The notes under the pieces were generated by a model, which saw nothing but the letters and a program-made list of their open reading frames with translations, did not search any database and was not told where the DNA came from. From the NCBI GenBank assembly GCA_963783105.1, contig CAWAMI010000009.1:1-64000 (forward strand): DNA of 64,000 bases. The letters run 5' to 3'. Both the position numbers and the translations under genes were made by a program. The stretch's first letter is position 1; each line of letters begins with the position of its first letter. Of the stretch, positions 37,651-45,789 are shown piece by piece. Origin of the DNA: JAVEDQ01 sp963783105. GTDB lineage: Bacteria; Actinomycetota; Actinomycetes; Frankiales; Frankiaceae.

Positions 37651-37724
37651 GCCCTCGTAGCTCAGTCGGATAGAGCGACCGCCTCCTAAGCGGTAGGCCA
37701 CAGGTTCGATTCCTGTCGGGGGCA
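37651..37724 (+). tRNA. tRNA-Arg (anticodon CCT)
   Basis: Acceptor GCCCTCG/CGGGGGC (one G-U pair), D arm GCTC...GAGC, anticodon stem CCGC/GCGG around CTCCTAA (anticodon CCT), T arm ACAGG-TTCGATT-CCTGT. No CCA encoded in full. Confidence 0.94.
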
Positions 37725-37758
37725 CCCAATTGCCTGCCGGCGGGTCCGGAACGACGGC

Positions 37759-38739
37759 TCAGGCGGCGGAGCGGAGCACAGCGTCCGTCGCGACGGATGC
37801 GTCCGCCCCCGACTCCGTGGACACCCGCGGCGGCGGGATCAACGCCTGCTCGAACCGGGCCGTGGCGGCGCAGCGCGGCTCGGTCGGGTGCCGTCCGGCC
37901 GCGAGACGGGCCAGGCGGATGATCGCGGCGGCCATCGCCAGGAACCCCGCGAGCTGACCGGCGAGCGGCAGCACCCCCATCTCGAGGTGCTCGCCGAAGG
38001 TGCCGACCCCGAAGACGACCGCGATCAGCGGGTCGAAGATGGCGATGGCGGGCAGCGCACCGCACAGCGGCCCCGCCTGGTACGCGGCCTGGTTGAGCAG
38101 GATGCCCCCCGCGCCCACCACCAACAGCGCGTAGAACGGCCAGGACGCGACGAGCCAGCCCAGGCCCTCGCGACCGGCGAGGGCGCAGCAGTACTTCAAC
38201 AGCGCCGCCGTGACGCCGTAGGTGAGGCCGGTCGCGATCCCGAGCAGCACCGCCCGGTGCCGTCCGCCGAACCAGGAGCCGAGCACCGCGATGGAGACGA
38301 CGCCGGTGAGCACGAGCACGCCGAACTGCCACAGGCGCCCGTCGTCGGGTAGCTCCGGCCCGGAGCGCGGCGCGGCGGCGCCGAGGAAGGTCGCGAGACC
38401 GGCGACCAGCACCGCCGCCCAGACCCACTCCTGACCGCTCGGGCGACGGCGGTCGAGCAGGACCGACAGCGGCAACGCGAACAGCAGACCGGCGACGAGC
38501 AGCGGCTGCACGAGGGCGAGCTGACCGGAGGACAGGGCGAGCGCCTGCAGGGCGAGCGTGCCGACCGCGGCGCACATCCCGGCCAGCCAGACGGGCCGGG
38601 TGACGAGGTGCCGGATCAGGTCCAGGTGCAGACCGGACCCCCGCGGCGCACGGGCCGCCCCCCGCTGCTGGAGCACGCTGGAGGTGGCGAAGCACAAGGC
38701 CGAACCCAGGGCGCCGAACACCGCCAGGCCGCCGTTCAT
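37759..38739 (-). CDS. DMT-superfamily (EamA/NIPA-like) transporter
   Basis: 326 residues, about nine to ten membrane helices in two repeats, starting LAVFGALGSALCFATSSVLQQRGA, a typical DMT first helix, with QLALVQPLLVAGLLFALPLS and GILLNQAAYQAGPLCGALPAIAIFDPLIAVVFG in the second half. The C-terminal 45 residues are hydrophilic. NIPA-type relatives move Mg, other DMT proteins export metabolites; the substrate is unknown. Confidence 0.82.
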   Translation of the reverse strand: MNGGLAVFGALGSALCFATSSVLQQRGAARAPRGSGLHLDLIRHLVTRPVWLAGMCAAVGTLALQALALSSGQLALVQPLLVAGLLFALPLSVLLDRRRPSGQEWVWAAVLVAGLATFLGAAAPRSGPELPDDGRLWQFGVLVLTGVVSIAVLGSWFGGRHRAVLLGIATGLTYGVTAALLKYCCALAGREGLGWLVASWPFYALLVVGAGGILLNQAAYQAGPLCGALPAIAIFDPLIAVVFGVGTFGEHLEMGVLPLAGQLAGFLAMAAAIIRLARLAAGRHPTEPRCAATARFEQALIPPPRVSTESGADASVATDAVLRSAA

Positions 38740-38823
38740 ACGCCTCCCTGCGCCACCGCCGGATCCTTCGCGAGTCGGATCCGGCCCCTGCCCCCGGAAG
38801 TCCGTCCCGGGGCTTCACAGGGG

Positions 38824-39390
38824 TTATCGGTGGGGGAGCAGCCGGGTTGAACGGTCCTTCACGGTTGCCGCGCCGCGGGCGCACATCGCCAGCGTCGGAA
38901 ACGGGACGGCGCTGATCATGAGGGCCGACAGGGCTGCTGCGGCGACGAGCGCGACCAGCGGCGAGGGCGCCCACAGGGCGAGGGCCACGACGGCGATCCC
39001 GGTCGGCGGAATGGGCAGGCCGACGAAGCTGTGCGACGTCTTGACCAGCGGGAACCGTGCCAGCCGCCACCCGCCGCAGAGCACGAACGCCAACGCGCAC
39101 GCCAGCCCCAGCACCGGCAGCTGGTGCACCTGTCCGACGTAGAGCGCCATCGCCGGCACGACGCCGAACGACACGAGGTCGGACAGTGAGTCGAGGTTGG
39201 CGCCGAAGGCGCCGTCGGCGTTGGTCCGGCGGGCGATGAAGCCGTCGAGCGAGTCGAAGACGGCGGCGAGCACGACCAGGGCGAGCGCCAGCCGGATGTC
39301 CATCTCCTTGGACACGACGACGACCCCGAGGAACCCGGCGGCGAGGTTGCCGCTGGTCATCAGGTTCGGCCAGGTGACCAGCTCGCGCAT
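38824..39390 (-). CDS. pssA: CDP-diacylglycerol-serine O-phosphatidyltransferase
   Basis: 188-residue membrane enzyme making phosphatidylserine from CDP-diacylglycerol and serine. The CDP-alcohol phosphotransferase motif D-G-x2-A-R-x8-G-x3-D-x3-D is complete in LDGFIARRTNADG, followed by AFGANLDSLSDLVSFG. Several membrane helices follow. The start overlaps the psd stop by one base. Third gene of the methyltransferase-psd-pssA operon. Confidence 0.92.
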   Translation of the reverse strand: MRELVTWPNLMTSGNLAAGFLGVVVVSKEMDIRLALALVVLAAVFDSLDGFIARRTNADGAFGANLDSLSDLVSFGVVPAMALYVGQVHQLPVLGLACALAFVLCGGWRLARFPLVKTSHSFVGLPIPPTGIAVVALALWAPSPLVALVAAAALSALMISAVPFPTLAMCARGAATVKDRSTRLLPHR

Positions 39391-40166
39391 CAGGCCGACG
39401 TCCCGTCCTGCGGCCTGGCGGGCGGCACGACGGACGGCGCGGCGTCGGGCGAGACGTCCCCCGAAGGGCCGCCGGAGGCGGCCCAGCGAGCGTCGCCGCC
39501 GGGAGCCCGGCTCGCGCCGACCGGCGCCGGACTGCGGTACCGGGCGAGCGGGGTCACCCCGGCGCGGACCTTGTCGCCGGGCCGAACCAGGACCTCCACG
39601 CTTCCGCCCGGCAGTAAGACGTCGGTGCGGGAGCCGAAGTGGATGAGGCTGATCCGCTGTCCGGCCTCCACTGCGTCGCGAACGTCGATCCATCTGGAGA
39701 TCCTCCTGGCGACGAGGCCGGCAATGAGTACGAGGACGACCGGCCCGTGGGTGCCGTCGATGCCGACGCGGTGGCGGTAGTTGACTTCGGAGCGGTCGGC
39801 GAAGGCCGGGGCGAACCCGCCGTCGATCTCCTCGACGGCGGTGATCTTCCCCGCGATCGGGCTGCGGTTGACGTGCACGTTGAGCAGGCTCAGGAACACC
39901 GAGATCCGCACCGACGGGCCCTCCGGCAGCCACGGATCCTCGACGGCCTCGTCGACGCCGCGGACGACGCCGTCGGCGGCTGCGTAGAGGACGTCGGGGT
40001 CGCCCGGGGTCGAGCGGTCCGGGTCCCGGAAGAACGCCGCGATCGCGCCGGTCAGCGCCAACAGGGGCAGCCCCAACCGACGGCGGCGAGCCAGCAGCAG
40101 CCCGGTGCCCATCGTCCCCGGGACGAGGACGTACGGCCGGGCTGTCTGCCAGCTCAGGCGGATCAC
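39390..40166 (-). CDS. psd: Phosphatidylserine decarboxylase (proenzyme)
   Basis: Pyruvoyl enzyme forming phosphatidylethanolamine; 258 residues from a GTG. Short Psd type: a membrane N-terminus, FFRDPDRSTPGDPDVLYAAADG, LLNVHVNRSPIAGKI and the self-cleavage site Gly-Ser in LIHFGSRTDVLLPGG. A Pro/Ala/Ser-rich tail of about 45 residues after the cleavage domain is an extension. It overlaps the upstream methyltransferase gene by 4 bases and touches pssA, so the three are co-translated. Confidence 0.93.
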   Translation of the reverse strand: MIRLSWQTARPYVLVPGTMGTGLLLARRRRLGLPLLALTGAIAAFFRDPDRSTPGDPDVLYAAADGVVRGVDEAVEDPWLPEGPSVRISVFLSLLNVHVNRSPIAGKITAVEEIDGGFAPAFADRSEVNYRHRVGIDGTHGPVVLVLIAGLVARRISRWIDVRDAVEAGQRISLIHFGSRTDVLLPGGSVEVLVRPGDKVRAGVTPLARYRSPAPVGASRAPGGDARWAASGGPSGDVSPDAAPSVVPPARPQDGTSA

Positions 40167-40750
40167 GCGGACGCCTGCACGTCCGCGCGGGGTCTCTCGC
40201 ACGCGAACAGGAAGGCCGGGGGAACGTTCAGCGGCGACCACCGCTGGCGGACCGAGCCGAACAGCGCCCGCAGCTTCTTGCGGACGAACACCGAGTACTG
40301 CAGCACGAGGAACACGCCGTCGTCGGCGAGGGTGCGCTGGGTCATCTCGAGGATCCGACGGCCTGTGTCGCCGGGCAGCGACGTGAACGGCAGTGCGGAG
40401 ACGACGAGGTCCGGCCGCTCGTCGCCGAGGTGGGAGGGGAGGTCCTCGGCGGAGCCGGCGACGACCTCGAGTCGGGGGTCGTCGTAGCGCCGGGAGAGGC
40501 TCGCGGCGAGGTCGGGATCGATCTCGAAGGCGAGCAGGCGGGCGTCGGGGGCGAGGCGCTCGAGGATCGGGCCGGTGTGCGAGCCCGTGCCGGCGCCGAG
40601 CTCGACGACGAGTCGCGCGTGCGGAACGTCGGTCATGTCCAACATGTCGCCGACCGCACGCCGCGAGGTCGGCAGGATGGCGCCCATCTGACGCGGGTGC
40701 GCCAGGAAGGAGCGGAGGAACAGCAACCGCTCCGAGATGGTCCTTTTCAT
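40163..40750 (-). CDS. SAM-dependent methyltransferase, phospholipid N-methyltransferase (PmtA)-like
   Basis: 195 residues. N-terminus LLFLRSFLAHPRQMGAILPTS matches the PmtA family (FLRSWLxxPxxxGAxxPSS), then motif I VVELGAGTGSHTGPIL, LLAFEIDPDLAASL, and DLVVSALPFTSLP in place of the catalytic-motif segment. It is the first gene of an overlapping operon with psd and pssA, strongly suggesting it methylates phosphatidylethanolamine toward phosphatidylcholine. An rRNA dimethyladenosine-transferase relative is the alternative, less likely given length and neighbours. Confidence 0.75.
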   Translation of the reverse strand: MKRTISERLLFLRSFLAHPRQMGAILPTSRRAVGDMLDMTDVPHARLVVELGAGTGSHTGPILERLAPDARLLAFEIDPDLAASLSRRYDDPRLEVVAGSAEDLPSHLGDERPDLVVSALPFTSLPGDTGRRILEMTQRTLADDGVFLVLQYSVFVRKKLRALFGSVRQRWSPLNVPPAFLFACERPRADVQASA

Positions 40751-40985
40751 TGCGTGTCCTTCGTGCGGGGATGTCGAAAGGTTGCCAGAGCACGGGCCGA
40801 CGTGCGTCGATCGTTGTCCGCGGTACCTCTGTCCGTCCTCCTGCGTGCGATCCGCGAAACCGCAGGCGCCGTGATCCGCTCCACGTCACCCGGGATCCGA
40901 CATCCCAGCTTTCCTCTCCCGGTCTGGTACCCGGGATTCGACGCCTGGCACCCGCTCGGACGGCTGCCGTCGCTCCGACGGCCGA

Positions 40986-41810
40986 TCAGACGGCGACCCC
41001 TTCGAACCGGGCGAGGGCCGTCGCGCCGGCCCCGGAGAGGATGAGCCCGGCCGCCGCGGCGAGGCTCCAGCCTGGTCGGATGGTGTCGCCGAGCAGCAGC
41101 ACACCGGTGGCGGCGGGGGCCGCGGTCTGCATGACGATCATGGGTGCCGTCGCCGTCATGACGGATCCGCGCTGCAGGGCGACCGAGTAGAGGAAGAAGC
41201 CCAGACCGCCGCAGATGGCCAGGCAGTAGGTGGCCGGCGCCGTCGTCACCGAGTAGACCGTGACCTCCGGCACGAGACGCGCGGCGATGCTGACCAGGGC
41301 GAAGCCGAGCCCCGCGACGAGGCCGACGAGCGCGGCACCGAGGTCGCCGGGCACGCGGGTGGTCAGGAAGGCGAGGGCGATCAGCAGGGCGACGGCGATG
41401 ACCAGCCCCGTGTCGCCGTCGGCCGGCTCCTTGCCCGTCCCGGCATCTCCGGCGGCGCCCGCGAGCAGGCCGAGACCGAGGCAGACCGAGGCGATGGCCG
41501 CCCAGTCGACCAGGGACAGCTTGTTGCCGAAGACGCGCACCGACAGCAGCGCGGTGATCGCGAGGCTGGACGCGATCCCGGTCTGTGCGACGAACAGCGG
41601 GATGTGCCAGAGTGCGACGAGGTGGAAGCCGAATCCGACGAGGTTCAGGGCGAGCGCTTCGAGGATCGCCCGCTCGCGCAGCATCCGCGGGATGAGCTGC
41701 AGGGACATCCCCTCAGCGAACGGAACCCGACGCGCCCCGATGGCCAGGCGGATCGACCCGAGGCCGAACATGCACGCCGCGCCGAGCGCCGCGGCCAGGC
41801 CGATCAGCAT
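40986..41810 (-). CDS. EamA/DMT-family transporter
   Basis: 274 residues with about ten membrane helices. The ATG at 41810 opens directly into the first helix (MLIGLAAALGAACMFGLGSIRLAIG). The second half contains YCLAICGGLGFFLYSVALQRGSVMTATAPMIVMQTAAP. The long frame upstream of the ATG is out of family and was excluded. Substrate unknown. The 239 bp upstream (41811-42049) and 235 bp downstream (40751-40985) show no gene. Confidence 0.8.
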   Translation of the reverse strand: MLIGLAAALGAACMFGLGSIRLAIGARRVPFAEGMSLQLIPRMLRERAILEALALNLVGFGFHLVALWHIPLFVAQTGIASSLAITALLSVRVFGNKLSLVDWAAIASVCLGLGLLAGAAGDAGTGKEPADGDTGLVIAVALLIALAFLTTRVPGDLGAALVGLVAGLGFALVSIAARLVPEVTVYSVTTAPATYCLAICGGLGFFLYSVALQRGSVMTATAPMIVMQTAAPAATGVLLLGDTIRPGWSLAAAAGLILSGAGATALARFEGVAV

Positions 41811-42049
41811 GCGGTCCGTCGCGAATACCGGATCGTGCCGCGCTCCCAGACGCGCCCGGGCCGGTGCTCCGGTTGGAGATGCAGCGCAGACCCCTCGGCT
41901 CGGCGGGCGGCCGCGGCCGGGGCTCGTCGCTCCGGCGGGACCGCAGAACTGCCCCCATTGTGCGGCACGACGGCCGATCAAACGCCTCCGGGCGCACACG
42001 ACGCGGAGATGCCAGGCACATGCGTGCGTCGGAGTTCTTCGCTGTACCG

Positions 42050-42700
42050 CTACGTCGGCGGGCCCTGGGAGTTCGTGGCGTCGTTCCCCTTCGCCTGACG
42101 TCTCCGGTAGGCCACCATCTTGTGCCGGGCGCCGCAGATCCCCATGACGCACCAGGAGCCGCTGCGGCTGCGGCTCGCGTCGTAGAAGGCCCAGGTGCAG
42201 TCCGGGTTCAGGCAGGCCTTGAGGCGGCGGCGGATGTCGGGCGGGGCGGCGGTCAGGGCGGCGAAGACGCGGCTCTCGAGTCCCGCGACGACGTCGAGGT
42301 CGGCCGCGGCGGCCAGGACGGGGGCGCCGGAGTCGTCGACGTCGACCCGTAGGGTCGCGCCGCGCGCCGTCTCCCGCAGCCGGGCGACGACGTCGGGCGG
42401 CGGTGTCGTGTCGACGGTGTGGGCGAGCAGCAGTCCCCGCAGACCCTCGCGCAGGGAGCGGAGCCGGACCAGGTCCTGCTCGTCGAGCGCGGCTGCCACT
42501 TCACCGGTCCTCAGCGCGAGCCACGTCCGGGCGCTGTCGCGGTCGTCCAGCAGGTCGTAACCGACCAGCAGGTTGCGCGTGTTCACCAGCTGCTGCACGA
42601 GGTCCAGCGGGGCGGGCGCAGGTTTCGAGTCCACCGCGCGGCGGGTCAGGTCGGCGACGGAGGCCTCGCGTGCGTCTCCCGGTGACTGCGATCCCTCCAC
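42050..42700 (-). CDS. CGNR zinc-finger / ABATE-domain regulator
   Basis: 216 residues from a GTG. N-terminal ABATE-like domain (LDLVQQLVNTRNLLVGYD) and C-terminal zinc finger CLNPDCTWAFYDASRSRSGSWC then MGICGARHKMVAYRRR; the family name motif CGNR is CGAR here. These act as transcriptional regulators. It is divergent from an MFS gene with a shared inverted repeat between them. Confidence 0.87.
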   Translation of the reverse strand: MEGSQSPGDAREASVADLTRRAVDSKPAPAPLDLVQQLVNTRNLLVGYDLLDDRDSARTWLALRTGEVAAALDEQDLVRLRSLREGLRGLLLAHTVDTTPPPDVVARLRETARGATLRVDVDDSGAPVLAAAADLDVVAGLESRVFAALTAAPPDIRRRLKACLNPDCTWAFYDASRSRSGSWCVMGICGARHKMVAYRRRQAKGNDATNSQGPPT

Positions 42701-42724
42701 CCCTCGAGTGTCCGGCCGATGGAT

Positions 42725-42753
42725 GTTACCGTCAAATGCATGACGATGGTAAC
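42725..42753. promoter_or_regulatory. Inverted repeat between CGNR regulator and MFS gene, candidate operator
   Basis: GTTACC (42725-42730) and GGTAAC (42748-42753) are outer arms; GTCA and TGAC are inner arms around aatgca. It lies in the gap between the divergent starts and reaches into the first MFS codons, fitting repression of the MFS gene by the CGNR protein. Inferred from symmetry and position. Confidence 0.5.
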
Positions 42754-44023
42754 TCCCTCCGGTCGGTCCGGCTTCGCGCTCGCCCTGAGCGGATGCGCCT
42801 CGATCGCCGTGGCCTTCGGCTTCGCCCGCTACGGGTTCGGCCTGTTCGTCCCGGCCTTCGAGAGGGAGTTCGGGCTCGCGACGACGACCGTCGGCGCAAT
42901 CGGCAGCGTCAGCTACGCCGCGTACCTCGGCGCGCTGCTCGGCACCGGGATGCTGACCGCGCGGTTCGGTCCGCGGGTGCCGGTGGTTCTGGGCAACGCG
43001 TCCGCGATGGTCGGGACGGCGCTCGTGGCGGTGGCGTCCTCGTCCGGCCTGCTCGTCGCCGGCCTGGTGCTGGCCGCCTCCAGCTCCGGCTGGACGTGGG
43101 CGCCGTTCGGGGACGCCGTGGCACGTCAGGTGCCGTCGGACGGTCGATCACGCGCGCTGTCCGTCGTCAGTACCGGGACCACGTTCGGCCTGATGATCGC
43201 CGGCCCGCTGGCGCTGCTGACGGCGGGGCGACCGGACGCGTGGCGGATGGCCTGGGGTGGGTTCGCGGGCCTGGCGACGCTGGCGCTGGTCGTCTCGCTG
43301 CGCGTGGTGCCGCACGGGCGGCCGGGGGAGTCGGCAACTTTCTCGGCTCCGTCCGGGAGCATGCTGCGCGGATCGGTCCCGTTGCTGCGCCTGCGGGGCC
43401 TGCTGCGCGGGCCTGCGGCGCCCCTGTTCCTGCAGGCGGCGCTGTACGGAGTCGTCGCGTCCGCCTACTACACCTTCGCCGTCGACCTCGTCCGCGACGA
43501 GGGACTCGACGCCCGGTGGTCGTCCCTGCTCTGGCTGCTGGTCGGCGTCGGTGGCATCAGCGGGCTCGCGACCGGCGAGGCCACCCGTCTGCTCGGGCTG
43601 GGCCGCACGCTGGCGTTGAGCAACCTCGTGCTCGCGGGGGCGATCGCCGCACTGGCCGTCGTCCCCTCGAGCGCCCTCGGTGCGGGGCTGGCCGCCTGCG
43701 TCTTCGGTTTCGCCTACATGCCGATCGCGGCGCTGCTCTCGTTGTGGAACCAGGCGGTGCACCCGCGCAGACCGACCACCGGCATGACGCTGGTCTTCGC
43801 CAGCATCGGCGCCGGATCGATCCCCGGTGCCGTCGCGTTCGGCGCGCTCGCCGACGCCGTGGGCCTGCGCGCGGCGTTCCTCCTGCTCGCGGCGGTCCCG
43901 CTGATCGGGCTCGCCTTTCGTCCGTCGGCGGAGCGGTCGCACGCCACCGAGCCCGTGACCGTCGCCGGGCCGGCTGCCGGCGTCACCACACAGACAGAGC
44001 GTCGTTACCTCTCCCGTCGGTGA
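42740..44023 (+). CDS. MFS transporter (YbfB/YjiJ-like)
   Basis: About 427 residues with twelve membrane helices. Conserved opening FALALSGCASIAVAFGFARYG, then GLATTTVGAIGSVSYAAYLGALLG, typical of the YbfB/YjiJ group. ATGs at 42719, 42740 and 42746 are all in frame; none has a clear ribosome site, and translation of a leaderless message is possible. Likely an exporter controlled by the divergent CGNR regulator; substrate unknown. Confidence 0.83.
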   Translation: MTMVTPSGRSGFALALSGCASIAVAFGFARYGFGLFVPAFEREFGLATTTVGAIGSVSYAAYLGALLGTGMLTARFGPRVPVVLGNASAMVGTALVAVASSSGLLVAGLVLAASSSGWTWAPFGDAVARQVPSDGRSRALSVVSTGTTFGLMIAGPLALLTAGRPDAWRMAWGGFAGLATLALVVSLRVVPHGRPGESATFSAPSGSMLRGSVPLLRLRGLLRGPAAPLFLQAALYGVVASAYYTFAVDLVRDEGLDARWSSLLWLLVGVGGISGLATGEATRLLGLGRTLALSNLVLAGAIAALAVVPSSALGAGLAACVFGFAYMPIAALLSLWNQAVHPRRPTTGMTLVFASIGAGSIPGAVAFGALADAVGLRAAFLLLAAVPLIGLAFRPSAERSHATEPVTVAGPAAGVTTQTERRYLSRR

Positions 44024-44076
44024 CCGCGGCGCGGCGCCGACGAGAGTTGCCCGAGCCGAACCCGGGAGGACCTTCC

Positions 44077-45633
44077 GTGGACCGTCGCCGGCCCCTCCGA
44101 CGAGCCCGCCTGCTGGCGCTCACCGCGTTCACGGCGGCTGCCGCCGTCCTGTCGACAGGCGCGGCCTGGGCGGGCACGGCGACCGAGCCCACGCCCGGCA
44201 GCCCCGGCTACCTGGCCCGGGACGCGCAGAACGTGCTCGACGCCTACGGGCGCCAGACGGCCCCGGACGGCCAGCTCACGCCGGACTACCTGCTGGCCCT
44301 TCAGCGGGTGGGCACCACCGTGGGGCTCTCCCAGCTGATCGAGCAGGCGGCCCGGCCGAACCACCCGGCCCTCACCCCGGGCAACCTCGCGCCCGGCTGG
44401 AACGTCGGCAACCCGTACCGCGCGGGATGGGACGGCCGCCGCGGGCGCATCACCCCCGTCACGTTCGAGAACCGGTACGGCGCGCTGCTCGTCGGGGACG
44501 TCTTCAGCCCGCTGCCGGGCGCCCGCGACCCCTACACCGGCCGCGCGTTGACCGGCCCGTTCCCGGCCGTCGTCCTCACGCCCGGGTCGGTGCAGGGCTC
44601 GGAGCGGATGTACTGGTGGCTGGCCCAGGACCTCGCCGAGAGGGGTTACGTCGTGCTCACCTACGACGTCCAGGGTCAGGGCCGCAGCGAGACGTTCCCG
44701 CACCAGCCGTTGCCGTCCCAGCCCATGGCCCCCGACCAGCCACCGCCGGACGTCCCGTTCTGCGATCCGCTGATGCCTCCCGCGACCTGGGAGTCCAACG
44801 GTTGCCCGGGCGTCCCGTCGCAGCAGGCGAGCAACTTCCTCGTCGGCACGGAGGACGCCATCAGCTTCCTGCTCTCGACGCCGGCGAAGCCGTGGCGCGG
44901 GGGTGCGGGCATGGCGTCGAACCCGGTCTGGCGCGACATCGACCGCCGGCCGATCGCGAACCCGGCGACCCCCGGCCGCACCGGGAAGGTCGCGGTCATC
45001 GGCCACTCGCTGGGCGCCTTCGCGGTCTCCTACCTGCAGGGCGTCGACCCGCGGATCGCCACCACCGTCGCCCTGGACAAGCTCTCCAGCGGGCAGAGCG
45101 GCAGCAATCCGCCCGGGGTCTCGATCCCGCCGACCAAGCCGGTCGTCCCCGCGCTCGGCGTGCAGTCCGAGTACGGCTTCACCGTCGAGCCGTATCCGCT
45201 CAACGGCGGCTCGCTGACGCCGTCGCCCGTCCCCCCGGGGCAGGCGCCCGATCCCCGGCGCGAGCAGAAGACCGGCTACGACGCCTGGCGCGCCGCCCAC
45301 GTCGACAGCATGATCGTGGTCCCGCGCGCCTCGACGCACCTCGAGTACACGGACATCCCGCTCGCGCTACCGGCGTCCCGCTACGGCCAGGACGTCGCCA
45401 GCCACTACACCCAGGCGTGGCTCGACAAGTACCTCAAGCGCGACCCGGCCGCGGATGCTGCGCTGCTCGCGACGAGCTTCCGCTACCTCGAACCGACGAG
45501 TTCCGGGGCCTGGAAGCCGGTCACCCTGGACCGCAACCGCCAGCTCTCCTACGGCTTCTGCAGCGGATACGACTGGACGCGGGCCGGCGGCGGGCAGGCG
45601 GCGAACCAGGACATCAACGGCGTCGGCTGTTGA
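44077..45633 (+). CDS. Secreted alpha/beta hydrolase
   Basis: 518 residues from a GTG with gggagga 7 bases upstream. Signal peptide RARLLALTAFTAAAAVLSTG ending at AAWAG. Hydrolase core: VVLTPGSVQGSERMYWWLAQ, LTYDVQGQGRSE, nucleophile elbow VAVIGHSLGAFAVSYLQG, and a late His in PRASTHLEYTDIP. It resembles exported dienelactone-hydrolase-like or lipase-type proteins. The stop codon lies at the first base of repeat array D. The large frame upstream of 44077 is a shadow of the MFS gene. Confidence 0.83.
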   Translation: MDRRRPLRRARLLALTAFTAAAAVLSTGAAWAGTATEPTPGSPGYLARDAQNVLDAYGRQTAPDGQLTPDYLLALQRVGTTVGLSQLIEQAARPNHPALTPGNLAPGWNVGNPYRAGWDGRRGRITPVTFENRYGALLVGDVFSPLPGARDPYTGRALTGPFPAVVLTPGSVQGSERMYWWLAQDLAERGYVVLTYDVQGQGRSETFPHQPLPSQPMAPDQPPPDVPFCDPLMPPATWESNGCPGVPSQQASNFLVGTEDAISFLLSTPAKPWRGGAGMASNPVWRDIDRRPIANPATPGRTGKVAVIGHSLGAFAVSYLQGVDPRIATTVALDKLSSGQSGSNPPGVSIPPTKPVVPALGVQSEYGFTVEPYPLNGGSLTPSPVPPGQAPDPRREQKTGYDAWRAAHVDSMIVVPRASTHLEYTDIPLALPASRYGQDVASHYTQAWLDKYLKRDPAADAALLATSFRYLEPTSSGAWKPVTLDRNRQLSYGFCSGYDWTRAGGGQAANQDINGVGC

Positions 45634-45789
45634 CGCCTGGTCGGGTGTGGGGTTCGGGAGAGAGTCCTGTTCGGGGTCGACACCAGGTCGGGTGTGGGGT
45701 CCGGGAGGGGCTCCGGTTCCGGCTCGACACCAGGTCGGGTGTGAGGCCCGGGAGGGAGTCCGCTTCCGGCTCGACACCCGGTCAGGTGT
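45633..45789. repeat. Palindrome-headed 47-bp tandem repeat, locus D
   Basis: Heads at 45633, 45680, 45727 and 45774, all spaced 47: acgcctggtcgggtgt, acaccaggtcgggtgt twice, acacccggtcaggtgt. Fillers are alike within the locus (ggagagagtcctgttcgg, gggaggggctccggttcc...). It spans exactly from one convergent stop codon (45633) into the last codons of the other gene (stop 45782). Confidence 0.92.

Noticed and set aside
37358..39100. Long minus-strand frames with repeated Arg-Ala-His-Thr-Arg-Ser-Ser peptides
   Set aside because: They translate the tandem repeat array C and the antisense of tRNA-Arg; not a protein.
42403..44076. N-terminal extension of the secreted hydrolase frame
   Set aside because: The region is the MFS gene read in another frame; the signal peptide and ribosome site place the hydrolase start at 44077.
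25270..45789. CRISPR arrays (regular short repeats with spacers of constant length)
   Set aside because: The repeats are only 16 bp, the spacers within an array are largely copies of one another, and no cas genes are present.
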